Source: Nelumbo lutea
Taxonomy: Eukaryota; Streptophyta; Magnoliopsida; Proteales; Nelumbonaceae
Length of the DNA: 64,000 nucleotides
Direction of reading: 5' to 3'
Assembly (NCBI GenBank): GCA_022828595.1
Contig: JAKGHH010000003.1
Location: forward strand, 18,042,934 to 18,106,933
The notes below the pieces were generated by a model. That model was not told the DNA's origin. It saw only the letters and a program-made list of their open reading frames with translations, and did no database searches. Position numbers and translations under genes: made by a program. Position 1 is the first letter of the stretch; each line of letters begins with the position of its first letter. This document shows positions 36,422 through 47,481 of this stretch, piece after piece.

Positions 36422-38293
36422 CTAAGCTTCCTCTCCAAACACCTCTTCAATCATGGTACATGTCGACAAGAATTCAACATCTTTCTTTGGACCAGTAAGA
36501 TAGCCAACATCCCAAACTCTAGCATCACAAGGCTCCATAACATACCCATTTTCAACACCACCTATTCCGCCAGAGCTAGTGCCAATCTCAACCTTGTTCT
36601 CTTGCAACACAGATCCTGCATCAACCAGACCACTTGAACTGTTAGTCTGACACTCGTAGGAAGTGCACGACTCATCTTGAACATCATGATCCTCCCCACC
36701 ATCCTGTGGATTCTTTTCCACAAGTTTAGCTGCAATAGCAAAACCACAATCAAGTGATTTCCCCATACATGCCTCTGAAACTTCATTCCCTTCACCAATA
36801 CAATTCCTATCAGCCTCCAAATCACTGTCATTATGTTCAGAAATTTCATCTTCATCCTCATCCTCATCCTCGTCCTCATGGAAATCCTCATCATGGATCT
36901 CTTGGTCATAACCAAGAACATCTTGACCAACAGGAGACTCCACCACAGAATCCTCATCCTCCTCTGTTATCCCTAACTCCTCATCACCATCATAATAGCT
37001 TCCCTGCCACTCATCATTGTCACTGTCAATGTTCATTGGATCAACTCTGTTCTGCTCAGCTCGCCTCCGGAGAATGAAGACATTGAAGTAATAACTGATA
37101 ATCTCCTTCTTTGTTCGGTAAGGAAAGACCATTGAGAGATTGTCCCAGAAATTCTTGCCCAATGATGCCGGGTTGGAGAAAACCACCTCTCGAAAGAGTT
37201 GTTCATCTTCTTCAGTCCACTTGCTTGCCACCTCCTCTCCCATATCACAGAACCCCAACTCCACAAATTTCTCTTGTCCAAGGGTTTCCCTCAGCTTCTC
37301 TCTTGCTTCCATGACATGCTGTCTGACACATCTGATGGAACCCCTATCTGGACAGCTACAATCAATTCTACCATATCCAAAATCGTTGCTGCTGCAAACA
37401 GACTGTTCAAAATCAGGCATCGGAATTACACAATTTCCCATTAGTTTCTCATCACTATCATCCTCAACAGTAGGTTCACCCAAACAGTAGTTATCCTGCA
37501 GTCCCCATGCTGGAATAGCTGCCTGATGGTCAGGTCCAACTGAAACAAGTCTTCGAGGAGGATAATCCAAAAATGATGAATAGACCTCCTCAGAATGAAG
37601 TAATACCCTTGCTTGAAAATCAGGTTCAGAGAAGTCGGGGGAAAATGATACCCTAACCACTGCCTCAGACCTGGAGTCTTCTTCACTAGTACTGCTGGTG
37701 ACCCATGACAAGCTGGAAGCACTAACAGGAACAGTTGTCTCAAAATCTTCATTGACCCCAGCTGAGAGTTCAGTAATGGTGCCATTTAGCCTTTCCTTGC
37801 ATTCAGATTTACTCAAGTCTCCTTCACCAACTTCAGAATCAGACTAACATCCGTTACTAAACTAGTTATTGAGTAAATAACCATGCAAGAAATCCAAGAC
37901 CAGGACTTTAGCACCACCAAAATGTCCAACTTCCTTGTGAGACCACCTAGCAGATCTCTTGTGCCAAAAATTGATACTATCAGAATTCAGGATGTCCAGA
38001 TTGGATGGTCCATACCATCCAATCAGACGCAGACTGGATCAAAGGATCTACTTGGTGGGACTCATCAAATGCTGGTGCCTCCATCCTCTTCTCCACATAG
38101 AGACCATGAATGTTAATTTTCCAGATATAGAAAATTAAGACCGCTTACCTGAACTTTGAGGTTTCTGAAGCATATCATTATAAGGAACAATATCTACAAA
38201 TGAAGCCAATTGATTACTATATTCCAGCTGCCTTGGGTGCTTACAAGCAAGCTCATATGACTCTTCATCAACTAAAGGTCGTTTGTACACCAT
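36422..38293 (-). CDS. ELM2/SANT (Myb-like) nuclear protein, two coding exons
   Basis: Exon 1 (38149-38293, ATG at 38291-38293) starts MVYKRPLVDEESYEL, the typical N-terminus of this plant family. Exon 2 (36422-37830) holds the rest, giving about 517 residues. Splice choice: donor CAG|GTAAG at 38148, and acceptor GAAG|TTGG at 37831, which keeps frame; the nearer TTAG acceptor would bring a stop. VGPDHQAAIPAW (about 146-157) is the ELM2-like box. SKWTEEDEQLFREVVF to FNVFILRRR (about 251-305) is the SANT/Myb-like domain. A long acidic stretch of Glu/Asp repeats follows (about 325-400). In the family such proteins are nuclear and likely chromatin-associated; the precise role is uncertain. I know the family from Arabidopsis ELM2-domain proteins but do not give a symbol. 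An extra small exon in the 318-base intron cannot be excluded. Confidence 0.85.
37831..38148 (-). other. Coding intron of the ELM2/SANT gene
   Basis: 318 bases with GTAAG at its start and TCTGAAG at its end on minus. Phase 1. Chosen because it joins the MVYKRP exon to the long exon without a stop. Confidence 0.6.
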
Positions 38294-38299
38294 GCTTGA

Positions 38300-39840
38300 C
38301 TGAAAACAAATAGTTAAACTAATTAGAATTACAATATGCAAGGAAATTAGTGTTAAAGAAGAAATAGGCTGAAAAGAACAACAGAAGCCAATACTTGAAC
38401 CATGGAGTAGCAAGATCCCCCCCCCCAACAAAACAATAATTGAAATGGAAACAAAAGTATGGTAATTGTATCACATGTCACTCTACAAACTAAGCCATTG
38501 AACTGACAATGTTTGCTTCCTTTTCTTTCTCTCAATTAATAGATTGAACTGACAACACCTTATTTGAGTTGCTAATGGTTTTAATACAATCTCTCTGCAC
38601 TCCAAACAGTAAGATGTCACCTAATAGCTAAATAGAGAAATAGCTAAATAGAGAAAAGGTAATTGCCATTTTCTATCTTTTTCCTGTTCTCATGAATAGC
38701 AAAGATAAAAAATATGGGAAACATGAATAAGGTAAACCTATCACCACTGGACCACTTTGAGCAATTGGCATGAGGAAGAAGCAAACTTGTCCACTAGGTA
38801 GAACATTCTATCAACTAATAGATTTGAAAATAAGAATTAGAAAAAATAAAAACAGCATCGCAAAACATCCATGGTTAATACATACACTCAATAACTGATA
38901 TCTGATGAACTACTAATGCCACATCAATTATCCATACTGATAACAGAAAGTCAAAAACTCTTTTTTTATGTAAATCAAAAACTCATTTCAGCACACAAGC
39001 AGACATGTTGACTTCCAAAAACTGGTTGCAACCTGCAACCATACAGCAAAGAAAGCTTTAGCTACACTTGGTCAAAGCTTTAAGGTAGTTGTGCACCAGT
39101 CACTTGTACTAGGATGCCTTCAACCTACTTGCCAGCATAAAAGAAACCATGGATCAGAACAATCATTTTTGATAGACAACCATTAGTAGATTCACAAATT
39201 CAAAATGAATGGCTAAACCATTAATGTGCTCAATTATTTTGTAGACATCAGTAAGAATAGAATAACTTATATATTTGCACCTAGGGTGGCAAACCAAATG
39301 AAAAAAGCAAAAACGCCAAGAAAAACTTTCTTAATTTGTTTTGTATCCACCATCAAGATAAAATTTCAATGCTCTTGTTAAAGTATAAACATTTTCTAGA
39401 ACAACACCATTCTCTAAGTACTTGTATTCGTGCATTGCAGCATAAGACTTATCAAACTGTCTTTTTACTACCTACCAAAGCTAAGCCCAAAATAAAGTAT
39501 TATGAGAACAACGAACAACGAGAATTATAGACGGCTCTCTTTTGCAGTAAAATGTATAATACATTTCTTATATAAATGACAATTGAATTAATTAATTAAA
39601 AATAACCATTATAACAAAGGAATTAAGTCTTAGCATTTCAATATAGAAAACAACCACGCTATAAAAATAAGCAGAAAACCTAAAACAGTGGTCAACCAAA
39701 CAAATACAACTTTGGATTGAAAAAAAAAGAATAAGAAAATAACTGATTATTAACCAGATAATCATGTTAATGGTAAACGTCTAAACTGATTTAATCTACG
39801 AAAACGAATAATGAAATATGGATAAAGGAGCTGGTTTTAC
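38300..39840 (-). other. Probable 5'-UTR intron of the ELM2/SANT gene
   Basis: On minus, GGAG|GTAAAACC at 39840 and TTTTCAG|TCAAGC at 38300, six bases before the ATG. It would be 1541 bases. The region holds no other gene and is AT-rich, as plant introns are. Confidence 0.5.
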
Positions 39841-40520
39841 CTCCGAAGGGTTTTCCGATAAAAAATATTTGAGAGCGGACGCGTAAAGAAATGGAGATCG
39901 TAGAAACAAAACCAAAACCCTAGATCCCTATATTGTAAGGTGAAATAAACCAGATTAATGGTAATCAGGGGAGAAGATTTCGATTTCACGATGGAAGCCT
40001 ACGTTCCCCCAAGCCGATTCTGTAAAAAAGAAAAGCAGAATTTTTTTCCGAAACCCTAACCCTAGATTCTCAAATTTCCGATGAAATCCGCAAAATTTAG
40101 AGCGATCCAAGCGTAAGACGGTTACTGACCAAGGAATAAACCTATTTCCCCAATAACAATTACAGATCAGAGGACAAAAAAATGGAATTTGGAAAATCGA
40201 AACCCTAGAAACTCAAAAATCAAAATAATCTACAAAATTAAAACAGATCGAAAGAGGAAAACACAAATAAAACCGAGCGATGATATTATCGACATAAAAG
40301 TTCGACGGATTGAGGGTAAAGACCCGGTTTTTCGGAACCCTAACCCTAGAATCAGATTTACCAACGGCGGGAGACAAAAAAGGAATCAATCGATAGGGAA
40401 GAAGGAGAATTGATCGAAGGAAGAGATGATTTGATAATATAAAACTGATCGAACAGAAATCTAGCTCGTAAGGGGAGAAATTGTTAGGGAAGGATGAACG
40501 AAAAGGGTAAAGCTAGGTTC
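39841..40520 (-). promoter_or_regulatory. Leader and promoter region of the ELM2/SANT gene with telo-box-like motifs
   Basis: AACCCTAACCCTAG occurs at about 40052 and 40336 and AACCCTAGA-type words elsewhere. These telo-box motifs are common in 5' regions of plant housekeeping genes. No clear TATA box was found, so the start site is unknown. Confidence 0.4.
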
Positions 40521-40784
40521 GCGTTTTTGTATCCGACGGTCGAGGATAGGAACACGGCTATCAACCACCGGAAACCTTCTTCACACCGAATCCTAAATCA
40601 CCAAAATCGACTCGAGTAAATTGATAATTACATCACAGGTCCCTAGATATGATGGACTGTTCTAAGCTGATCAGGTATTGTAAACCAACATAACCTACGC
40701 ACCTCCTTTTAAATAGTATCTCTCGCTTAACGTGATTTAAAAAAAAAAACTATCGCGTACAGTCTGCTCTTCACAAATGAAAGC

Positions 40785-40874
40785 CTCACAGGCACATCCA
40801 CCATGCATTGAGAATATCTTCCGTGAATAATAAATACGTGAGATGTTCTCAATGCATGTGCGTGTGAGGTGCCA
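40785..40874. repeat. Foldback MITE copy 10
   Basis: 'cacatccaccatgcattgag' (from 40793) pairs with 'ctcaatgcatgtgcgtgtg' (ending near 40867), with 'atatcttccgtg' against 'tacgtgagat' inside. One of the cleaner copies. Confidence 0.75.
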
Positions 40875-41296
40875 GGTGTGAGAAACAGATCCGGTCTCCT
40901 TCAGGTATGAATGGTTCGGAATTCCAATCCTAAAACAATTATAATATGAGTAAATTTCTTAAAGTATTCTTATAGTTTAATTAATTGACTAAGTGTACCC
41001 TACTATTTGAAAATTGAGTGATGCAACCTCTACTATTTTTGATAATTGACTAATCCTTTTTAATCGTTAACTAACAAATGTTTGTAAAAGACTATTTTAC
41101 CCTCTACTGAATCTCTACCTCTCTTTTTTTCGTTGTAACCATTGGAACCACTGTAAGTGCCAAAATAATGGAGTTATAGAAGAAAATCTGACTGCAAAAG
41201 TCATTGGAACTGCCGAAACAGTGGGGTTTCATCGTAGTTGTAGAAGAAAACCTGGAATGGGGGGACCTTGAGGCAGCACACAAGATCCCCAAGGCC

Positions 41297-41918
41297 CTAA
41301 CTGCAAAAGTCATAAGGGTCAGATTCACTGTTTGCTAGACTGGCTAGAAAGCTTTGATGGATGGTGGTGGAGGATGAAGAGGAAGGAATAGGGGCGGCCT
41401 CAAAGACAGGGGTCACCTGGTCGGAACACAGGAGGTGTGCAGTCAAGAATACTAAGGCTGCGAAGAAGATTTCAATGTTCAAGGTGAGCACAGTCGTTGA
41501 TGCTAAGAGAGGCGTCGCTACTTTTCCTAGAAGAGGGAAAATGAGCCCATGGAAGCTTTGACAAGGTTAGAAGGGGAAGAAGATGTTCCGAGTGATAAAA
41601 CCAATAATAGTTGTGGTTGTCGTTGGGGCATTCGCTAGAACTTTCATGGCTGCTGCCACCAGATCCATTGTCGTAGCCGTTAACTCTGCAGGAATTCCGG
41701 CCAAATCCCAGCTTACCTCCGGCAACAGTCCATCTTTGCAGCTCCAATCTTGCATTGGCCTCCAGTATAGATTGAGGAGTTTCCGAAATCCCAGCATACC
41801 TCTGGTAGCAGTCCATCAATGCCACCACGCCATGGGTTGCAGGGTTTGATGCAGGTTTTGTCGCAGAGATCCTCCTTCTCTGTCTCCCTCTTTCCGTCGC
41901 TGAGCTTCGCCTGGCCAA
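41297..41918 (-). other. Possible captured gene fragment in Mutator-like element 3
   Basis: A minus frame of 148 codons (41472-41918) starts MARRSSATERGRQRRR and is followed by an overlapping frame with a hydrophobic start (LNIEIFFAALVFLTAHLLC). No family is recognised. Composition is more gene-like than the flanks, and the position inside a Mutator-type TIR element makes a captured fragment plausible. It could equally be non-coding. Confidence 0.35.
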
Positions 41919-42125
41919 ATCAGATCTAGGTTCCTTATTTGCTGTCGAAAGGAAGAAAACGGTAATTCCTTTCGATAGTGAGATAATTCCATATGATTGT
42001 ATTTATAGCATGGTATCGATTTAGTTACCTAAAAAAAAAAAAAGAAGAAGAAAAAAAAAAAAGAAGAAAGAAAGAAAAAATCGGTCACATCACCTGGGAA
42101 GTAGAATGCTCGAGTTCTTGGAAGG

Positions 42126-43253
42126 TGATGGAGCGCGATCCGGCCGGTCTTAGCTGTCCGCTGCCTTGCTTCCGAACGGGGTAGCAGGGAACCTGAAACG
42201 GAGGAGATGGGAAAGCTCCGGGGGGAACCCAGTGTAGAGGCTCCGAAGCTCAAGTTAGAATCTTTCAAAAGCAAGGTAATACCAGATAGCGCAAAATTTG
42301 CATACCTCCGTTGTCGGGGGGCATGGGCTCTTATAGTCACTTCGTGTGCTCGTCCTGAGTCCCTTGTCAGATCGGGTATGATTACCCTTGCGCTTGTCAA
42401 CTCGGCCGTCGTCCCTTCTGTTGAGACAGAATCGTCACTGCCTAACCGTCTAACTGGAGATGGCGGCGTCAGTGGCGGTGGCAGGTGGCCGTTTAGAGTG
42501 CTGCTGCAAAACGTCAGATCCTAAGTCAGTCAGGCGTGGCGCCCTCGGGCACGGACTTCCCTGGTGTCAGGCATGGTACGACTTATTTGGCTTTGGTGTC
42601 CAGAAGATGATGTGAAGTGCTGAGCGAGGCGGTCTTGAGCTCGGAGGTATCCCGAACTGTTACAAGGTGGGTCAGTTCGGCGAAGTGTATCTCGAGCTGT
42701 TACAAGGTGGGTCAGTTCGGCGAAATGTATCCCGAGCTGTTACAAGGTGGGTCAGTTCGGCGAAGTGTATCCCGAGCTGTTACAAGGTGGGTCAGTTCGG
42801 CGAAGTGTATCCTGAGCTGTTACAAGGGTCAGTTCAGCGAAGTGTATCCCGAGCTGTTACAAGGTGGGTCAGTTCGGCGAAGTGTATCCCGAACTGTTAC
42901 AAGGGTCAATTCGGCGAAGTGTATCCCGAGCTGTTACAAGGTGGGTCAGTTCAGCGAAGTGTATCCCGAGCTGTTACAAGGGTCAGTTCGGCGAAGTGTA
43001 TCCCGAGCTGTTACAAGGTGGGTCAGTTCGGCGAAGTGTATCCCGAGCTGTTACAAGGTGGGTCAGTTCGGCGAAGTGTATCCCGAGCTGTTACAAGGTG
43101 GGTCAGTTCGGCGAAGTGTATCCCGAGCTGTTACAAAGTGGGTCAGTTCGGCGATGTGCCCTTGTTCCCGCCTAGGCTTGGCCCCTTCTGCCGAGCTGTC
43201 ATTTCTGCCACGTGTCCCATAATGAAGAGGTCGGGCCAAATCTTCCTTCATCA
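42126..43253 (-). repeat. Solo LTR of a gypsy element (same family as gypsy 2)
   Basis: Read on minus it starts TGATGAAGGAAGATTTGG and ends CTCCATCA (1128 bases, TG..CA). GAAGG flanks it on both sides (42121-42125 and 43254-43258), a perfect 5-bp target duplication. On minus, CTATAAGAG (42328-42336) is a likely TATA box, so the tandem repeats at 42650-43150 lie in U3 upstream of transcription. The same LTR start, in plus orientation, occurs at 47076. Intra-element LTR recombination is the usual origin of a solo LTR. Confidence 0.88.
42650..43150 (-). repeat. 40/37-bp tandem repeat ladder in the LTR promoter region
   Basis: Thirteen units are marked by CTGTTACAA at about 40-base spacing. Full units are 40 bases. 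Three units are 37 bases through loss of three bases (AAGGGTC in place of AAGGTGGGTC), and short and long units alternate in the middle (starts at 42821, 42898 and 42975). Forty is not a multiple of three, and with no stop in any phase all three plus frames stay open (about 200, 201 and 103 codons). These are artefacts, not proteins. Confidence 0.92.
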
Positions 43254-43496
43254 GAAGGTAATGGGATGATCAGAGAGGACGAAGTCACCAGAGGGGAACC
43301 GAGCCAAAGGTTTCCGACCCAAGTCTATTATAACCTCAATCAGGTGGTGGAGTTCTGGGTGTTTGCTTACCCTCCGTCGCATCTCCTCTGGCAATAGAGC
43401 CAATAGGTGTCCCAATTCGACGTCGGATTCATCCTCTGCCCTAGAAGAAGAAGCAGCAGCAGTCAAGAACCGTACCTTAAGGACCTTACTCAATCT

Positions 43497-43540
43497 GGGT
43501 TCCTTATTTGGTGTCCAAAGGAACAAAAAGGTAAGGGTAA
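43497..43540. repeat. Direct repeat within Mutator-like element 3
   Basis: 'ggttccttatttgctgtcga' near 41929 and 'ggttccttatttggtgtcca' near 43497 are direct copies followed by similar 'aaggaa(g/c)aaaa' sequence. They flank the segment that took the solo LTR, suggesting an older duplication or an element end. Cause unknown. Confidence 0.5.
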
Positions 43541-44007
43541 AATTGAATTTTTAAAAAACAATATATGTCACCTATATACAAATTTAATGGAATATTAAGG
43601 GATGCAAACAGTAAGCGTAGAGTTAGTCAACTGTAGTAAAGTTGGGGTAGCATCATTCAATTTTCAAATAGTAGGAGCACACTTAATCAATTAGCTAAAC
43701 CATAAGGGTAGCTTAAGAAATTTACCCTTATAACATACCACGTCAATCTAAATTGTGGAATCAATATCTATAGTAGTGTGAATTTGGTATAGCTTCAAAT
43801 TAGGGGAGGGAAATATGGGATTTGTTAAATTAAAGATAAATAATAGAAATATGTAATAATATACATGTTTCTATTGTTTGGTTACGTGCGAGTTTATCGA
43901 AAAAACGTCGCCACATCAACAACACATAGGCATTGGTATTATTACATATGAAGCAAAATGAAATAATTGTTTGGTTTCACTGTTTACCAAATAAATGATA
44001 AAAAGCT

Positions 44008-44254
44008 GAAACGCTTTGATTTTTGTGTATGGGGCATTTAGGAAACATTGAATTCTTTTTCCCCCAATGGCCCAACATTTCTTGAAACCAAATGTTGATG
44101 TGGCACATTTTAATGGGTATTAATTGGAGCTTAAACGCTTTGATTTTTGTGTATGGGGCATTTAGGAAAACGTTGAATTCTTTTTTCCCCCAATGCACCA
44201 ACATTTCTTGAAACCAAATGCTGATGTGGCACATTTTAATGGGTATTAATCTGA
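44008..44254. repeat. 124-bp tandem duplication
   Basis: Two copies of a unit containing ACGCTTTGATTTTTGTGTAT (44011 and 44135), with few differences. A third diverged relative lies at 46925-47050 (gatttttgtgcatcatttag). Confidence 0.85.
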
Positions 44255-44552
44255 GGTAAAGAGTAAAAGACGTTAAAAGTGAAAAGTACAAATAAACGAC
44301 ATATATATAAACGCCTACAGAACCAAAGACATGTGCACGTGTTTGGTATAGCTTCTGTTTATTAAATCAACTAACAAGGACCCCTGCGATGCACGACATT
44401 TGTTAAATTAAAGATAAACAATAGAAACACAATATACAATTATTTTATATAATAATTAATAATCATTTATATTTTATATACTACTTTTAATATTTTTTTT
44501 TATAATACAAAAATAACAATAATTAATTTTATATAGGATTGTTTATCAAACT

Positions 44553-45012
44553 TTGGGATGACAATTTTCCCCATTTCCCCAATCCCCATGGGGATTTGCC
44601 TTGAATGGGGTAGAGATGGGGATAATTTTCCCCCCACGGAGACGAGGATGGAGAAACTTTCATCCCCATTGGCGGGGACAGGAAGAGCACTCTCTGCCTT
44701 GTGTGGACCCCAATCCCGGTCCCACGGGATCCCCGCTAATATATATGTATATTTGTACACATATGTCTATATGTTAATATTTTTAAAAATATGGTTGAAT
44801 CTTTTCTAATAGGATTGTAAATTTTAATTTTTTAAATAAAATAAAAAAACAAAAACATAATGGTTGACATTACAAAGAATCACAGGGAGTGGGGATCCAC
44901 GAGGAGATGGGAATGGGTATAACTTTGTCCCCGTAAGCGAGGATGGGGATAGGGACGTGGATGGGGATGGGGAGAGGCTCCTCATCCCCACCCCGCCTCA
45001 TTGCCATTCCAA
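44553..45012. repeat. hAT-type MITE with perfect 8-bp target duplication
   Basis: Ends TTGGGATGACAA and TTGCCATTCCAA form the TIR. ATCAAACT flanks both sides (44545-44552 and 45013-45020). The interior is a G/C-rich 'ggggatgggga' repeat. No transposase. Confidence 0.9.
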
Positions 45013-45169
45013 ATCAAACTAATGAAATTGACCAACCCGATTTCTAGTATTTTCAATTGGCTTTGGTTCAACAATTTTTCCACCCAATTAGGTTGGATCG
45101 GTTTTGCTTTGGCCATTTATAAATTGACTAAAATCGAACGACTCAACCACTGATACATATTAATATTTT

Positions 45170-46560
45170 ATATTTTAAATATATATTTTTTAATATGGGA
45201 AATTAGGAAAGTTCCAATATTTCTTAAGCTAAAATAGTTTACATCATAAATTTATTTTTTAATAATGCCATTGTAATTTTTTAATTTAAATTTATTTTTT
45301 TTTAAGTTTAAATCTTTTGAACCGACCGACCAAACCAAAAATTGACCCAAATTGATATAACTTAAGTGACCAACCCCCAACCCAAACATGTCGATTTGGT
45401 TAGCCAAACAACTTGCAAGTGAAAGGAACCAACCTGTGAACAATAGTTTAATATCCAATAATTATTAAAAGTTTATAGCGAAAGTGCACAATAAATTAAA
45501 TTTAAAAAGCTAAATAACAGTAGTTTAAACTCCAATACTTATTAAAAAAATTCTATTTAATAAATATTAATTTTAGTATAGATAAATATACAATAAATAA
45601 AGATTAAGTTTTTATAATTATTATTAATAAACAATCATTTTTTGAAAGTTATTTTCTAGAATTATTAATTGGTATAATTTAAATTAGTTATTTACAATAT
45701 TATTCATTTATTGAAATAAAACATTATTTAAATTTTAAAATATTAATTACTTATTATATTTAATAATCAATAAAATTATTTTACTATTAATACATTATTT
45801 TACTATTTTAACTATTTAAAAATCTAGTTATGTTAAATATTTTTTATTTAAAATATTTAGTTATTTAATTAAATATTTAAAATCTTAATCTATTTATTAT
45901 AATTGAAAGTTATTCAGTAAATATTTAAATTATATTATTAATTGATTTAAAATATTAATTTTAATATTTTATTATTTAAGATATTTAGTTATTGAAGTAT
46001 TTAAATAATATTTCATTTTTAATGTTATATTTTTATTATTTGAATAACATTTAGATTGAATAATCTAGAAAATCATAATTTATGTTGTTTTTATATAGTT
46101 TCGTGATGAATTTTGTAAAAATATATAATTATTGGTAAGATGAATACTATTAAATCGATTATAATTTTTTTGTGTTTTAATAAACATTTTAAAGTTTTTA
46201 TATAATTTTGTTAGAATATTTAAATAATTCTTAAAACTTTTAATTCAAATTTTCTGTAAATAAATGTAGATAAAAGGTAGGGGAGAAGATAAATAAGAAT
46301 TAAAGATAATTTAGGAGAGAAATTCTCTGCTAAAATAGATATAACTTATGAGAAAATTAGGGATAGTAGGGGAGGTTATTTAGGAGAAATGTGTGTGTGT
46401 GATAGAGAGAGAGATTTTAGGAAGATTTTCAGGGAAAATAGAGTTCTAATTGGTAATTTCGAAAATGGAATGGATTAAAAAATTAAAAAAGAAATTAAAA
46501 AAAAAGAGTGATAATTTCTACACTTCCTTGTTTTAATATATATTTGTATTTGATTTGTCT
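45170..46560. other. Extremely AT-rich DNA
   Basis: Dominated by 'tttaaatat' and 'attaatt' words in many arrangements; no gene or clear tandem period. It could behave as a matrix-attachment-like or old repeat region, but nothing specific is supported. Confidence 0.5.
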
Positions 46561-47075
46561 TCAAAGCTGAGAAAAGTATTTGATAAACCGTTTATTGACA
46601 AATAGACGCCACATTAGTGGAACAGTGAATAATCGTGGAGGGAAGCATTTAAATGAAGCTTCCCCTAATGGTTGGTGCACACATAAATCAAAACCCCTTG
46701 TGTGAATGTCAATGCACACCGATGAATATGATAAGAAAAAATGTTGATTTGGCGATAAAATGGCAATGTTTTGATAAACGCCTATCACGAAACGTCCATG
46801 GAACAAAATACACGCATAGAGGGTGTTTGATTCTATTGGCATTTATGTATCAGTATCACACAAGTGTTTATGTTTATTGTGCACGAAACCATTATTTAGT
46901 TTCACGATTTATTAGATAAATACTAAAAATCATAACACTTAGATTTTTGTGCATCATTTAGGAAAATGTCATATTCTTATTTCCTCCAACGTCCCAATAT
47001 TTTTTGAAACTAAATGTTTATGTGACACACTTTTATAGGGTGTTAATATAAAATGAAAAATAAAGTAATGCTTAG

Positions 47076-47481
47076 TGATGAAGGAAGATTTGGCCTGACC
47101 TCTCTATTATGTGACACGTGGCAGAAACAACAGCTCGGCAAAAGGGGCCAAGTCTAGGCGGGAACAAGGGGACACATTTCGCAGAACTGACCCTTGTAAC
47201 AGCTCGGGATACACTTCGCCGAACTGACTCACCTTGTAACAGCTCGGGATACACTTCACCGAACTGACCCACCTTGTAACAGCTCGGGATACACTTCGCC
47301 AAACTGACCCACCTTGTAACAGCTCGGGATACACTTCGCCGAACTGACCCACCTTGTAACAGTTCGGGATACACCTCGCCGAAACTGACCTGCCATATAG
47401 ATACCTCCGAGCTCAAGACCGCCTCGCTCAGCACTTCGCATCACCTTCTGGGCACCAAAACTAAACAAGTCGTACCATGCC
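47076..47481 (+). repeat. 5' LTR fragment of gypsy 2, cut by copia
   Basis: Starts TGATGAAGGAAGATTTGG, as does the solo LTR at 43253 on minus. It carries five of the 40-base units (on minus CTGTTACAA; here TTGTAACAG at 47195, 47236, 47276, 47316 and 47356). It stops at 'cgtaccatgcc', where the solo LTR continues, and copia starts at 47482. It has the same orientation as the gypsy 2 coding region at 51942. Confidence 0.8.

Larger units (their letters stand above)
40948..43727. mobile_element. Mutator-like element 3 with 9-bp target duplication
   Basis: TIRs start GAGTAAATTTCTTAA (left) and GGGTAAATTTCTTAA (right, on minus) and stay similar for more than 100 bases, sharing 'tactatttgaaaattga(g/a)tgatgc'. 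The flanking 9-mers TTATAATAT (40939-40947) and TTATAACAT (43728-43736) differ at one base, which is the Mutator signature. No transposase is encoded. The interior holds a possible captured block (41100-41930) and a solo LTR (42126-43253). Confidence 0.85.

Noticed and set aside
36754..37490. Plus frames rich in His/Pro opposite the ELM2/SANT gene
   Set aside because: Reverse reading of the acidic Glu/Asp tract; no domain.
42650..43150. CRISPR-like regular repeats
   Set aside because: Head-to-tail units without spacers, in a plant LTR.
42617..43269. Three long overlapping plus-strand frames (201, 200 and 103 codons) with repeated Tyr-Lys-Val-Gly-Gln-Phe-type units
   Set aside because: They come from a 40-base tandem repeat that keeps every phase open and lie in the U3 of a solo LTR. 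No start context or domain.
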